DNA of 64,000 bases from Cryptomeria japonica (lineage: Eukaryota; Streptophyta; Pinopsida; Cupressales; Cupressaceae). The stretch is taken from the NCBI RefSeq assembly GCF_030272615.1, contig NC_081405.1, positions 151,944,113-152,008,112 of the forward strand, in the 5' to 3' direction. Made by a program: the position numbers and the translations under genes. Under the pieces are notes generated by a model. That model was not told the DNA's origin and did no database searches. It saw nothing but the letters and a program-made list of their open reading frames with translations. How positions within the stretch are numbered: the stretch's first letter is position 1; every line of letters begins with the position of its first letter. Of this stretch, positions 45,010 through 57,659 are shown piece after piece.

Positions 45010-48000
45010 TTATGCTTCTTTAATATTCATTTGCATGAAGTCAATAATTGGTGCCAGATAGAACTGTAGCTCTAACAAACTAAGACCTTGTTTGTCCTCT
45101 TCTTCTTTCAACCTTTTGATTTCATGATTAAGTTGTTTGACCTTGCCAGTAAAAGTTGATGCTGAACTGGTAAGAGGATCAAAAGAACTTATCAAATCTT
45201 GAATTTATTTTTGAGTCTAATTTCTTTTGTCTTCTAAATCTCTGATTAAATCGGTAAAACTTGAAGATTTGACCAATAATTGACCAACTTCCTGAAGTAT
45301 ATTTTTGACTTCTTATGTTTGAGTGGAGAGGGCAACTTTTCCAACTGATATTTGTTCCATTAAATTTTCTCCTCTCTTTGATTCATATTGCCTTACTGCA
45401 ACCTTCTCTAGATCGGTTGCCTTTGAACCGATTGTTGTAACAAGAGTACTCAACTGATCAATGATGGGGGCAGTATCATCAACAACAATGTCAGGAATTA
45501 GGTCAGAGAGAATTGTCTTGGCAGAATTGAGAATTATTGCCTTCTTTTTCTTTGCTCTTAATTTAGCCTTTTCAACTTGAATTTTCAGTTTTTCTGAGAC
45601 TTTCATCAACTGTTTGGGAGTCATTTTCTTTATATCAATGAATGATTCTCCCTCTTCTTCCTCCTCTATTTCATCTTCCTTTTCTATAGGCTCAACCTCT
45701 GAACTAGTTGCGGTGATGATTTTTACCTTCTTCTTTTCACTTTCATTTTTTAAGTCTAACTTCCTCGTTGTCAGAGGAGTATCCATCATTTCTTTCTTAT
45801 CCTCTACTTTCGTCTCTTCCTCTTTGCCTTCTTCTAACAAAATAGGATTTGGTGTCAATGAAGTTTTGTGAGGTGTATCCTCATAAGGAATATCTTCAAT
45901 TGTCACTTCATCTTGATCAGGAAGTTTAGTTTGATTAGCTTCCTTCACTGGTGTAGTGTGAATCGGTTGCTCAACATCCTTTGTCAGATTGGGAATGTCT
46001 GACACAAAATTTCCTATGATCTCATTAACTAAGAAAACATCAAAACCTTCAGTAGAGTCTTTTTCCTTACCTTTTTCTTTGTCAAGGGTAGTTGCACCTT
46101 GATCCTGTTTTGTTTCCTTTGCTATTTCTTCTTTAGCTTCCTTTTGATGATTCATGATTTTCTTCCACAAGGCAACACCTTCTTCATGCACTGATTCAAC
46201 TTCACCTACTGCCACTCTCCCATTTCTATTTCTTATCTTGAAATGTTGAATGCATGATTTAGCCACTAGTGAAGCTTGATCAAGGTCTAAATCATGTTGC
46301 ACTTCCATGAGTGATTTTATTCTATGTTCTTTCTCAATAGCCATAGTTGTTTTCCACCTCCCTTCAATTTGATCTTGCAAATTTGATTGGATTAATCTAT
46401 AAAATTTGCTGGGAGTCCTACAAAACTTGTGCAAGTTCTAGATCAGGGCTTCTTCAATTTTCCTTTTGTCTTCTTCATTACCGAGGGAATATGTTTTCCC
46501 AACACCAGACATGCCTCCAAATTATTTGATCACATAGACCAAATCATCAACTGTTGGGGCTTTGTTTCTTCCACTTCTTCTAACCTCTTTAATTTCCACA
46601 TCTGATTGGGTGTCAGTGATATCACCCTCTTTTTCATCCTTTTTGAGCTTTGTATCAACTTTTCTTTCACTCTTCTTCTTTCTGGTATAAGTCACTCCTA
46701 CCGGTCTATCTTTACTTGGGGAAGATACAGGTGTACCTAAATCCTTTTCTTTTATGTATATTGCAGGCTTGGTTGTTGCAGTCCCCTTTGGTTTTGTGTT
46801 TGACACTTTCTTCTTTTCACCTATTAATTATTCATCTTTATTAGGGTTGACCCCTGATTGCTCACTAGAATCGATGGAGGTAGTGGCACTGGATGCTTTA
46901 CCTCCATATTTTTTGTCAAGAGTATCAATCATTCTTCTTACTTTTATTTTCATGATTGGCACCTGAAGTTCCTATTTTATTTTGGAGCTTGCCTCCTCAC
47001 AAGTTCTAAATCTCTTTGCCTTCAAGTCTATCGGTTTGGATAGTAGCATATTGACATGTATTTTAACAATGTTTGTTGCAACCTCATAGCCCATAGGTGG
47101 AACCCAAAAGGTTCTGGGTTGAACTGCTTGAATGATACAACAATATGTGTCTACAAGAAAACAAATGTTATCTTTGTACTTCTGCACTATTCTGGTTGGA
47201 ATTCTTTCCCTTCCGTGCATCCTAAATTGAAATACCTTAAAAAAACCCCACATTGTTTCACCAAACCTATCTCCTAGATCCCTAATAATTTCACCATACT
47301 ATATTACCCTTACCGGGAAAGAAGTTTTTCACATAGAAAAATATACATACCAGCAGTGACCCATATTTGAAAGACTGCTTCTTGTCCTTCTTTATTCTCT
47401 CCATGTTTACCAGAAATTGGCTTTTGATCATCTCACATATATCATATGAAGCATATTCCTTGATGATTTGATAGGCAACATGTATGGCACCGCTCGATAC
47501 ACTATTTATCCGGCTTGATTGATAAACCCTATAACCTAGCACTGCAGAAGCAAATCTTACTTTAGCATCCTCAATATGAGTGATTGTCATTTCTCTGCTG
47601 TCATATTTGGATTTGGTTAACCTAGTAACTTCAGTTGATGAAATTGTTCTTAAGGTTAATGCTTCACCGTTTGCACTAAACCTTGTAACTCTATGAATCA
47701 CATCCTTTGTGATCTTGATCGGTGCTTGAGTTTCCAGCGACAAGAATTGATCATGAACTCTTCTCAATACATACCTAACCCAGTCGGCATGAAACTGATC
47801 GGAAAAATTGAACAACATTAGACAAACCCTTGGTCTTCAGAGGTAGATATTTTGTCTTCAACTGATCATTAACACAAAATCCTTTAAATTCATTTCAAAT
47901 GAATTTGTCTCCAAGTTCTTCGAGCTTGCAATTGATGAAGGAGCGAATGTCTTCAACCAATAATACACTGGAGGGCACAGATGATAAGGCATTGGTCATG

Positions 48001-48170
48001 TCAATATCACCGGCTTTCATTGGATGCAGCTTGAACTCGAGTTGGGGGTTCTTTGATAGCTTCAACCAACACAAGAGTTGATATAGGGACTGTCATGATG
48101 ACCTTCAAACAAACTTTTCTCAAATGGGGTTTGAATACCTTCTCCTCAGAAATACCAAACACCACTATCA
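45010..48170 (-). pseudogene. ORF2 of C: large protein of unknown function
   Basis: The frame is broken into pieces at 47818-47291, 47253-46972, 46806-46522, 46434-45313 and 45195-45010. The first piece (APIKITKDVIHRVTRFSANG, SSRINSVSSGAIHVAYQII, FKYGSLLVCIFFYVKNFFPG) matches ORF2 of C2, as does PRTFWVPPMGYEVATNIV. The middle is charged and low-complexity (KEDEIEEEEEGES), and the C-terminus is coiled coil. The upstream edge is approximate. I see no catalytic motif. Conservation of order between two diverged elements argues it was once selected; its role is unknown. Confidence 0.7.
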
Positions 48171-48549
48171 CTTTGCTTGAACTTTCTGCACAAATATTAC
48201 TAGCAAGATTTCAATCGCCTTTGATCGCACAAGAGCTAGATAAAGTTCACAAGAAATCAGGGTAAATGAAATGTGTTGACATTTCCTTATTTATCCATTG
48301 AGATTTATCGGTGTTATGATACAACGGTTAGATTAGAAACTTACAACTTAAAGTACACCGATTTTCTTTTTACCGGTTGTTTGTTACCGATGTCGATATA
48401 CAAACAATTAACTCACAAGACATTTCTCAAACAAGAACTCTAGGCTAACTTTTATGCATCTCAACTATAGAGATATACATAACCTTATATTGGTAAAGGG
48501 GATACAAAAATAATCTTACCATATGTGCTCCCCCTGAGCATCGGTATGC

Positions 48550-49950
48550 CTATTTTGAAGAGGAATTGTCATCACCAGTGGATGATGACTTAGTTTCTGG
48601 AGGACTTTCTCCTTCTTTGCTTTCTTCTCTCTTAATCCATTTATTTTTCATTTCATTCTTCACCTTTTCAATTGTCTTCTTTCCTTTCAATTCATTTTGT
48701 CCTTTCTTCTTGCCAAACCGGTTCTTGTCTCCAGACTGGTTATAGGATTGGTTCCTACACTCTCTGGTTAAGTGACCAATCTTATGACAATTGAAACATG
48801 CTATACCAGTTGTCCTCCATGGTCCTAAATTATTTCTCTGGCCCATTCTCATTCTATAATTTTTTGCAACATGACCAAAATTACCACACGTGGAATAGGT
48901 GGCATTAAACTGATTACTCCTTTTATTAGGACTAACCGGTTTGAATGGTGATCTTGATATATATGACTTGAACCTGCATTCTTCAGATTTGTGTCCAAAC
49001 TTATTGCATGTAAAGCAATGTCCATTGAATATTCTTCTATTTGACATACTGCTAGATTGAGATCTACACTTATAAGCAGTGTGGCCATACTTACGACAAT
49101 TATGGCAGTAACCATCAAAGGTGAAAATCTTCTTTTGACTAACTAGTTTATTTCTACTGTCATTAGTCTTATGACTTGGTTTACCACAATGATTACAAGA
49201 GGATTTAGAAAACTACATACCTTTTACTTCTGAATGGTTCCTTTTATCATCCTTCATCCTTTTGGATTTAGATGATTCTCTAGTTTCCATAGGACCTGTA
49301 CCGAAGTAACCAAGACTAGTTGTTTCCTTCGTTCTTATCTAAGCCTTCAACTGTTTATCTATCTTCTTAGAGCTTTCGTTGAATTTCCTCAACTTCTCAT
49401 TTCTCTCATTTTCAGCTTTCAACTCACTCTTAAGTTGTTCAATCTCTTTCATCATCTTTTCCTTTTCTTTTATGTTTTCATGCAGATGCTTATGTATGTA
49501 TTCATTCTCCTAAGTGAGAATTTAGATTTCTTCATCTTTCTCAATCATGATTGCATCATTTTCTCTCAGGGCATCTTCATCAAGCCTCCTGGCTCTTTTA
49601 GCTTTTGACAGAGCTTCTTTTGCCTCCCTTTTTCTTTCATTAGCACTTTTGTTGGCTTCTAGCATCTCAGTCATTCTCAGGGCCTAACCTTCATGTTCTC
49701 TTTTGAGATGTGTGATTTCTTCAATCAGCTTCATGTTCTTTTCCATGAGTTTCGAGATGACTTCTTCTGCTTCTTCAGATCCACTCTATTCAGAGAGTTG
49801 ATCTATAATATCCTAACTCTCATTTAGTTGTTGAGCTAGTTCCTTTCTTTTTGCAAGAGATTTTCTCAGTCTCTCTTTCAACTGAACAATAATTTCATTT
49901 GCTTCTGATACTGGTATTCTTCCATGATCTTTTTCCTCAAGTTGTCAAGC
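48550..49950 (-). pseudogene. ORF1 of C: coiled coil plus a run of CCHC knuckles
   Basis: After the primer site the minus strand reads long heptad-rich segments (ERNEKLRKFNESSKKIDKQL, KEKEKMMKEIEQLKSEL) broken by stops. Knuckles follow: CNHCGKPSHKTNDS (last Cys lost), CHNCRKYGHTAYKC, CFTCNKFGHKSEEC, a third decayed one (STCGNFGHVAKNY) and CFNCHKIGHLTREC. A basic tail ends at 48550. Domain order matches ORF1 of C2. Expected to bind and package RNA as a gag-like protein. Confidence 0.78.
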
Positions 49951-49970
49951 TTCACTTCAGAGGACCGAAG

Positions 49971-49982
49971 GCTCTGATACCA
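49971..49982 (-). promoter_or_regulatory. Primer binding site of C (tRNA-iMet)
   Basis: TGGTATCAGAGC on the minus strand, two bases inside the 5' LTR end at 49985. Confidence 0.93.
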
Positions 49983-49984
49983 AT

Positions 49985-51293
49985 TGTTAGTCCCAACCGG
50001 TGTTGAGAGGGGAGGGGTGAATCAGTACTTTACCGGTTTTACTAAATTAAAACTTTTAACTCAAGTTTGCACTAACTTAGCATTCATCAATATAAATAAT
50101 TACTACAGAAGAATATGCATGCATGAAAAGATACAAAATGACACCAAGATTTATCTCGTGGAAACCCAAATGGGAGAAAACCACGGTGTGAGTAGGAACT
50201 CACAAAATTTTTACTCTTCTAGAGTACGCCCGGTGAGGAGTCATCCATGTTAGGAGATTACAAAGACACTATTAGGTGTCACCTAGTTAAGGGATTTTGA
50301 TTAAGGCATGTTAGTGCCTTTACCCTGTTAAAGGTAGCCTTGTTAAATGTCTTAGGATCATCAATTAAGATGACACCTAGTTAAGGGATTTTACAATGGG
50401 ACCTGTTAAAGTCCACCCGATTAAGGGATTTGAGTTGCAATGGTTAGAAAGCAATAGATAGATGATTTGCTAGATTAGCTACTAATAGCTTGATCAGATC
50501 ACAATGAAAATCATATTCTATCTACACCAATTGTTTCTGCTTTGCACAACACCGGTTTCCTGCTTAAACCTTTGACTCTGCACTCTGCTGGTTCACTGAT
50601 CCTCGGGTCTTCACTCTGTCGGTCCTCTGTCCCTTGGCTTTACACTCTGCCAATTTACTGATCCTTGGCTCTTCACTCTATTCTCCTCCCCTTATGTTCA
50701 CTTTTACATAACTCTTTTCACATGAACAACAACTTCATCCCAATGAATTAAGTGAACTTATTAACCTTTGATTTTGTCACCAAATTTCCCTCCAAAACAT
50801 TAGATTCAAATTTTTTTCACTGTGCCATAAATCACTCTCCAGAAATTGTTCCAGGAATCTCTGTCAAAACAATTGTTCATGTTGATAAGTCTGCCAGTTG
50901 ACTGGAGAAGACTGTCAGTTTAACTGGATGTTAACTGAACGTTACCAAGTCTATCGGTTACGGACTCTGTCGATGTACCGATCAAAATCTACCTAGTCGA
51001 TTACCTCATGTATATTGATTTGTTCACTGCTTAGTTGGTTGACCTCTTTTGTGTCGGTCTACTCACTACTTGTTGGTTGACCTCCTTTGTGTCGGTCTAC
51101 TCGCTGCTTGTTAGTTGTTCTCTTGTGTGTCGGTCTACTCACTACTTACCTTGTCTTCACATTCCTTAGCCGATTAACCTCTGTATACCAATCTACTTAC
51201 TGTCGATAGACTATGAAGACTTGGAAGATGATGTTGCCAACAATGAAAACCATATCATTCACCGGTCATACAAAATGCACCAAAATACCAACA
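49985..51293 (-). repeat. 5' LTR of C (1,309 bp)
   Basis: Sense ends are TGTTGGTATTTTGG and GGGACTAACA. It holds GTTGAGAGGGG followed by GGGTGAATCAGTAC on the plus strand, the LTR-end block shared with C2, D and E. Confidence 0.93.
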
Positions 51294-52095
51294 TATTTTG
51301 TCTATGTGTAACCTAGTTGAGGGTTTTAATTTATAATATAGTATAAATTAAAGTGTGGATGTGTGAATTTGTGTGTGGGTTGTCGTGAATTGTATGTGAA
51401 TGATATACAAGTTTATGTGAAGAGGCGAAAGTGTTAATTTTAGTTTGTGATGAGCTTTGATGATCATATCTTCAATATGACAATATTTTGAGATAATAAA
51501 TAAAGTGTGATATGTTAGCCATGATATTGCTTGATTGGCACAATGGTTCAAGGATAGTTTCATAATTAGGATATCTTGTTCATCTCAATTCATCATTTCT
51601 TTGTACCTACTAGAAGGCAGTGAGTCCTTTTGGTAGCTTGTATAGTCTTTGTATCTTGCCCTGAGATTGTGTGTCACAGTAATGCAAGTCCCGTGTATCT
51701 TGCCCTAAGTTTGTGCACCTTATTTTTGCAAGTTCAATCAAGTGCAGTGAGATTCCTTAGCCTTGAGCCTAAAACATTGTAATTAGTTATTTCTATTGTG
51801 AGTGTGATTCTCACTGTGGTTTTTCCCTTCTTGGGTTTTCCATGTAAATTTGGTGTTCTTGTGTGTGTTCTACTTTATGGTTTCATGTTTCATAATTGTT
51901 GAAGTAAGTTAATTGTGATTTTAAGTTTAAAGGATCATGAATAAATGGTTTTAAGGTTTGAACTGATTCACCCTCCTCCTGGGCCTCTCAGTCTCATGGT
52001 GTGTTCAACAATGATTAGTCACCACATATCAACAATCTACCACTTGGAGACTGATTAGGATCCACACCAAAACAATCTCCCACTTGGATATTGAT

Positions 52096-54957
52096 CTAAG
52101 AGCAACATTGTTGCACTTGTAACTCCCACTGGACTTGGTTGGTTCTCATTCCATCATTATCATTCTTGAAGGGGAAGGAGATTAATGAGGAAATCCACTT
52201 CTCCCATGTTACCACCTTCATAAACATATCAACAGGATTTTCATTTGTATGAATTTTATGTAGCTTCAACTGATCATCCTCTAACACTTACTAGATGAAG
52301 TGGTACCTAAGCTATATGTATTTTGTTTTGGAATGAAGTGCAAAATTATTGGCAAGATGAATGATACTTTGGTTGTATGTATATAAAAAATTATCATCGT
52401 GTTGCTCAACCCTAATTCTTCTAAAAAATATTACAACCAAATCATCTCTTTCCTAACTTCAGTAGCATCAACATATTCAACCTCTATGGTTGATAGTGCA
52501 ACAACCTTTTGCAACCTTGAAATCCAACTAACAGTTGTCCCTCCTACAATACACACATAACCTATAGTACTACATCTAGTATCAATATCACCTGTTAAAT
52601 CAGAGTCAACATAGCCTTGAAAAGAGTATTGTTTGATCCCCCAAAACATAAATGTTTTGTAGTTGTACCTCTCAAATATTTGAGAAACCATTTGACAACA
52701 TTCTAATGCTTAATTCTAGGATTTATCATAAATGCACTCACAACTCCAACAATATATGCAATATTGGGTCTTGTGCATAGCATGGCATACATTAAACTAC
52801 CAACAACTAAAGCATATAGAATTTTAGACATTTTTTCTACCTCCTCATGTATCTTTGGACACATCTCCTTAATCAATTTAAAATGACTAGGGAAAGGTGT
52901 GCTCATAGCTTTTGCATTTTGCATATTAAATTGTTTCAACACCTTCTCTACATATTCACCTTGAGACAAAGTTGATTTTCTATTTTTCTTGTCCTTTGTA
53001 ATCCTCATACCAAGGATATGTTTGGTTGCACCCAAATCCCTCATAGCAAATGACTTTGCTAATTGTTTTTTCAATATACTAACATGTTGCATATTAGAAA
53101 TAACAACATGCATATCATCAACACATAAACATAAGATAATATAGCTACTATCATGCATCCTCTTAAAATAAACACATGAATTAGAATTACATCTACTATA
53201 ACCTTGTGCGGTCATCAAACTATTTAATTTATTATACCATTGTTGGGGTGCTTGTTTTAGGCCATATAGACTCTTATTCAATCTTCACACTAAATCCTCC
53301 TTACTTATGACTTCATACCCTTGTGGTTGTTGCATCTATATATTTCTTCTTCCAAATCCCAATGGAGAAATGTTTTTTTGACATCTAGCTGTTCAAGATG
53401 AAAATTTTCTATAGCCACAATACTTAGAACAATTATAATAGAAGTCATTTTGACAATTGGAGAAAATATTTCATCAAAACACCATTGCTTTGTGTAAATA
53501 CTTTTACCACAAGTCTATCCTTATACCTTTCTTGCCTCCTTTCAACCTATAAACCCATTTATTTGGCAAATCTCTTTTTCCTGCAGGCAGCTTGACTAAG
53601 TCCCAATTTTGATTTTCCAATAAGGAATCCATTTATTCTTGCATTCCTTGCTCCCATTATTCTTTAGTATCAACCTATAACGCTTGTGATTCACAAGCAT
53701 TTGTTAATAAAATAGAATATATAAAAGTATTAAATCTTTTTGAAGATCTACTTAATCTTGTAGAATGTCTAAGAGTTGCAAGAGTTTTTGGTACTTGTTG
53801 TTTTTGAGAATTAGGTACCAACAGAGTGTTACTTTCTAGAATATCATCTAGCACTACATATTCTTTATGTTGTTGTTCCTACAATTGATCCTTATACAAA
53901 ACCTTCTCATTGAATTTAACATCTCGGCTTCTAATAATTTTCTGAATTTTAAAATTTCATAACCTATAACCAAAGTCATCTATATTATATCCAATAGAGG
54001 TATTTTTTTTAGATTTAGCTTCTAACTTGGTTCTATTTGCAATATCAACATGAATAAAAGCATCACAACCAAAGGTTTTTAGAAAATAATAACTTGATAG
54101 TTTACCTGTCCACACCTCCGGTAGAATATCAAAACCCAAAGGAACTAAAGGCCCTTTTTAAATTAAATATACAACAATATGTACAACCTCTGCCTAGAAA
54201 TGTAAAGGCAACCCAACATGCGATCTCATATGTTGTGCATGCTCCATTATTGTCCTATTCATTCTCTCAGCCACACCATTTTTATGTGGAGTTCCTGAAA
54301 CTATCTTTTGCCTACAATTTCCATTAAATAAATAGTGATCTTCAAATTATTTGCTGCAATACTCACCTCCATTATCAACCTCGAGACACTTTAACCTTTT
54401 CCATGTCTCATTTTCAAGTAATATTTTCCATTTTTTAAAAGTTTCAAATACATATTATTTCTATTTTAGGAAATACACCCATGTTTCCCTAGTTGCATAA
54501 TTTATAAAAGTTACACAATAATGAGAGCCTTTGAGAGAAGATACCTAGGTTGGTCCCCATACATCTATATGCACAAGCTCCAATTTCTCAATCTTCTTTT
54601 GATTTAAACATTTAATAAATCTCTCTCTCTCTCTCTTTTGCTTCCCATTAACACAACTTTCACATAAATCTATGTTAACTTATTTTAGATATGGAAACAA
54701 CCTCTTAGAGTGAAGAAATTTCATACCTTTCTTACTCATATTCTTGAGTCTATGGTGCCACAACACTTTTTTTGATTCTATTGCAATTGTTGTAGTAGTT
54801 TCTATTGTCTCTATCTCTGCTCCTACAACAACGAGTATAACTATCCCTGTTGTTTTTGTCTATGTTCCTACAACAACAATTATAGTTGTCTCTGCAATTT
54901 TGTTTGCAACCGTTTTTGTAATAGTTAAGGTAGGAAAAATAATATTACTTGTGTATA
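52096..54957 (-). pseudogene. Copia pol of A: integrase, RT and RNase H, heavily decayed
   Basis: Minus-strand pieces in order: GAG-pre-integrase (LWHHRLKNMSKKGMKFLHSK region, then CESCVNGKQKRERER, the last part written by a CT microsatellite at 54621-54636), integrase (NGVAERMNRTIMEHA near 54260, FLKTFGCDAFIHVD at 54060-54090), RT (SLYGLKQAPQQWYNKL, LCVDDMHVV) and RNase H (FQGYVDSDLTGD, STIEVEYVDATE). Many stops and shifts interrupt it. The region next to D (54744-54957) has an expanded IIVVVGT-type low-complexity linker. Confidence 0.85.
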
Positions 54958-56347
54958 TGTTGGCATATGATGAAGCGGTGACAATGTATGTTGTCATTGA
55001 TGTCAATATATGCTCAAGAAGGTGAACCAGTATGCACCAGTATGAAGATTGGAAGCGGTTATGGTCAACTGGGATGGAGTGGACCAGTGTCGGGGTTCAC
55101 TAAGTGTGACTATCGGTTGGTAGTCTCTATTCAGCTCTAGGGTTTCCGGTTTGGCTTATGCGGTGCAAGTGATGGTGTTTTGTGAACAATAAGGATAAGG
55201 ATCAGGATACCATGCCAGTTATGTGCATGTGAAGGATTTCCTTGAGGATATTGCACGTGAAGATCAAATGCATTGAATGCCTACCTCGGGAATGTGCGAT
55301 GTTCTGAGCGGTGTGTGAAGTGCACATGATGGGTTACTAATTTCGAGATGCGATGAAGATTGGAGGATGCAAAATGACTTGAGATCTATTTTAGATCGTT
55401 TCACTCTATGCAAATGTTTGGACGACCAGGATTGGACCGCTTGTAATTGGAAACCTAAAATGATTAGGGTTCAGGGTTTATGCTACCGACCTAATTGTTG
55501 TTTATAAGGTCGATGATGTTTGTTATTGTTTGTGTTGGCAAATGTTGTGTTTGTGTCCGCATGTTGAGATACTTGCCAAACCATAGTGTGGAATCTGTAG
55601 AGTGTGATTGCAAAGGAGAGGAGCTAAAAAGGATCTGCCTTAGCAAGTAGTGTTGTTATCAGATCAGAGCTTTACTTGTTGACTTCTAACCATTTCAACA
55701 GAAGGAAAATCCCTTGACCAGGTAGCTTTAACAGGCTTCTTGCAAATCCTCTAACCAAGTGACTCAAGTTCATTGAGGTTCTTTAAATCCTCTAGCGAGG
55801 TAACCTTTAACAGGGTTTATAGCCATCCCTTAACTGGGTGATCCCTAACAGGATCGGTTCCTAACAGAACCTTATTGTAAAGTCTTTAACCAGACTAGGC
55901 TCCTAACAAAGCGGACTTCAAAAGAGTTCAAAACAAGCTTGTGGGTATTCATCCCCACCGTGGTTTTTCCCATTTGGGTTTCCACATGAAAAAATCTGTG
56001 TGTTATGGGTTGTGAGTTTTCATGTGATGATTGAGTAGTTTTTTATTAAAGTTGAATATGCTTGTAGTGCTAAATGATTGTGGTATTATTGATGCAACTC
56101 ATGCATGACTAAACTGGTAAAGTAGCTATCAAGATTTGAGATCTGTTAAAGTACTTTTGGTTAACCGGTTTAGATGTCTGAAACATTTCTATTTAACCGG
56201 TATTGCTATGGTTAAGTACAGTGGTATAGACAGTCGGTTATCTGTGTTAAGAGAGTGTCAAAATATTGAAGCAAGTTTTTGTTTGTACTGATTCACCCCC
56301 CCCTCTCAATACTGATTAGGATATTAGTTTTTCATCATTATTCATCA
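54958..56347 (+). repeat. 5' LTR of D (1,390 bp)
   Basis: Starts TGTTGGCATATGATGAAG and ends TTATTCATCA. It contains TTGTCATTGATGTCAA near the start, GTGGTTTTTCCC and TGATTCACCCC near the end. Confidence 0.95.
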
Positions 56348-56348
56348 A

Positions 56349-56360
56349 TTGGTATCAGAG
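56349..56360 (+). promoter_or_regulatory. Primer binding site of D (tRNA-iMet)
   Basis: TTGGTATCAGAG one base after the LTR end. Confidence 0.92.
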
Positions 56361-57659
56361 AAACTCCAGGTCCTCGGTGATATAAGCTTAACCGTTGAGG
56401 CAAAAGATCCTGCTTTAATGATGAAGAAGGAAGGTCTTAAGTTCAATAGGGATAACTTCAAAATATGGAAGGACATAGTGAAGATTTATATCAAGAGTTT
56501 GGGCGCTCAACACTGGAACTATGTTGAGAATGTCTATGTAATCCCCACTGGCACTCTGACCGATGATTAGAAAAGAGAGATTCAATAAAATGGGCAAGTC
56601 ATGGAAGCCCTTATTAGCAGCCTGTCTGATATTGAGTTTATTGATGTACAAGATAAGGACAATCCTAAGGATGTATGGGACACACTAGAAACCATTTATG
56701 GCGGTGATGAGCATGTTAAGAAGGCTAAGGAAGAAAGCCTTAGAGGAAAATTTGAAGACATGAGGATGGTTGAAGGTGAGACCATTCAGCAATATGGCAC
56801 AAGGATCAAGATTGTGGTTGGATATATCAAGAGTACTGGTGGAATAATTGATGATGCCACCATTGTCAGTAAAGTTCTGAGATCATTATTATCGGTCTAT
56901 GCAATCTGGGTTGCCGCTATTCAGGAGTTAAGGTCTATCAACAAGACAAAGGTATCTCTAGACTCTATCATTGCAAAGTTGATTGCATGTGAATTGAATA
57001 GCTATGATGGTAGTGTTCAGAAGACAGAGTCAACCTTTAGAGCGTCTATTTCCTCTGCACCAACCAGAAAAGGAAAAGAAGTCAACACCAATTATGAATC
57101 CAGACCAAGCAGAGACATGGATGATGAGGACATTTTGATGGAGTTTGAAGCTCTTCTTGCCAAGAGACTTCCAAAAGGCACCGGAAAATATAGAGGTAAG
57201 CTTCCTCTAAAATGTTTTTCTTGCAATAAGATAGGACATATAGCTGTTAACTATCCTAACATTGACAATAAGGATAAATTCGAAAGGTTTAGAAAGTATA
57301 AAGGAGGAGGTAGGAGAAATTGTCTTGTTGCAGTGGATGAAGGTGTTACTGATGAAGAATCTGAGGATGAAGAGAATGAGGAAATAGTGTTTGTAGATGT
57401 AAAGGAAGAGGTGTCTGATCAGAAAGCTCTTGTCTCTTGCATTGACAACTCTAATGAGTGGATCATTGATAGCGGGTGTTCTCACCACATGACCGGTGAC
57501 CAAAGAAAGTTTTTGTCTCTGGAAGAATATGATGGAGGTGTTGTCCGGTTTGGCAACGATGCACCGTGTATGGTGAAAGGAAAAGGATCCATCTCACTGA
57601 ATGGAAAGAGCAGTGTGGATGATGTCTACTGGGTGGAAGCCTTAAGCATAACCTTTTGA
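56349..57659 (+). pseudogene. Copia gag-protease of D
   Basis: The frame from 56349 reads a UBN2-type gag (FNRDNFKIWKDIVKIY, VWDTLETIYGGDEHVKKA, LRGKFEDMRMVEGETIQQY) with TAG at 56568-56570 and TAA at 56586-56588, both one transition from Trp or Gln. One zinc knuckle is present but its last cysteine is tyrosine (CFSCNKIGHIAVNYP). Protease has an intact active site (WIIDSGCSHHMTGD). The frame ends at 57659 after a one-base loss just before HNLLSIA, so integrase lies in another frame. Gag forms particles; protease cuts the polyprotein. Confidence 0.92.

Larger units (their letters stand above)
43399..51293 (-). mobile_element. Complete pol-less Copia-type element C (7,895 bp)
   Basis: LTRs at 43399-44704 and 49985-51293 are near-identical direct repeats. 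TATTT flanks both ends (43394-43398 and 51294-51298). The sense strand is minus: PBS 49982-49971, ORF1, ORF2, polypurine tract 44718-44705. There is no RT, integrase or protease anywhere inside. It is related to C2 (shared ORF1/ORF2 order and blocks) but clearly diverged. Confidence 0.93.
42462..52010 (+). mobile_element. Solo Copia-type LTR B, split by element C
   Basis: The left part, 42462-43398, starts TGTTGGAAACTTGAGG; the right part, 51294-52010, ends GTGTTCAACA. Flanks are ACGAT (42457-42461) and ATGAT (52011-52015), a target duplication with one C-to-T change at a CpG. The right part holds GTGGTTTTTCCC and CTGATTCACCC, shared with LTRs of D and C2. Without C it is about 1.65 kb and has no ORF. 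Confidence 0.82.
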
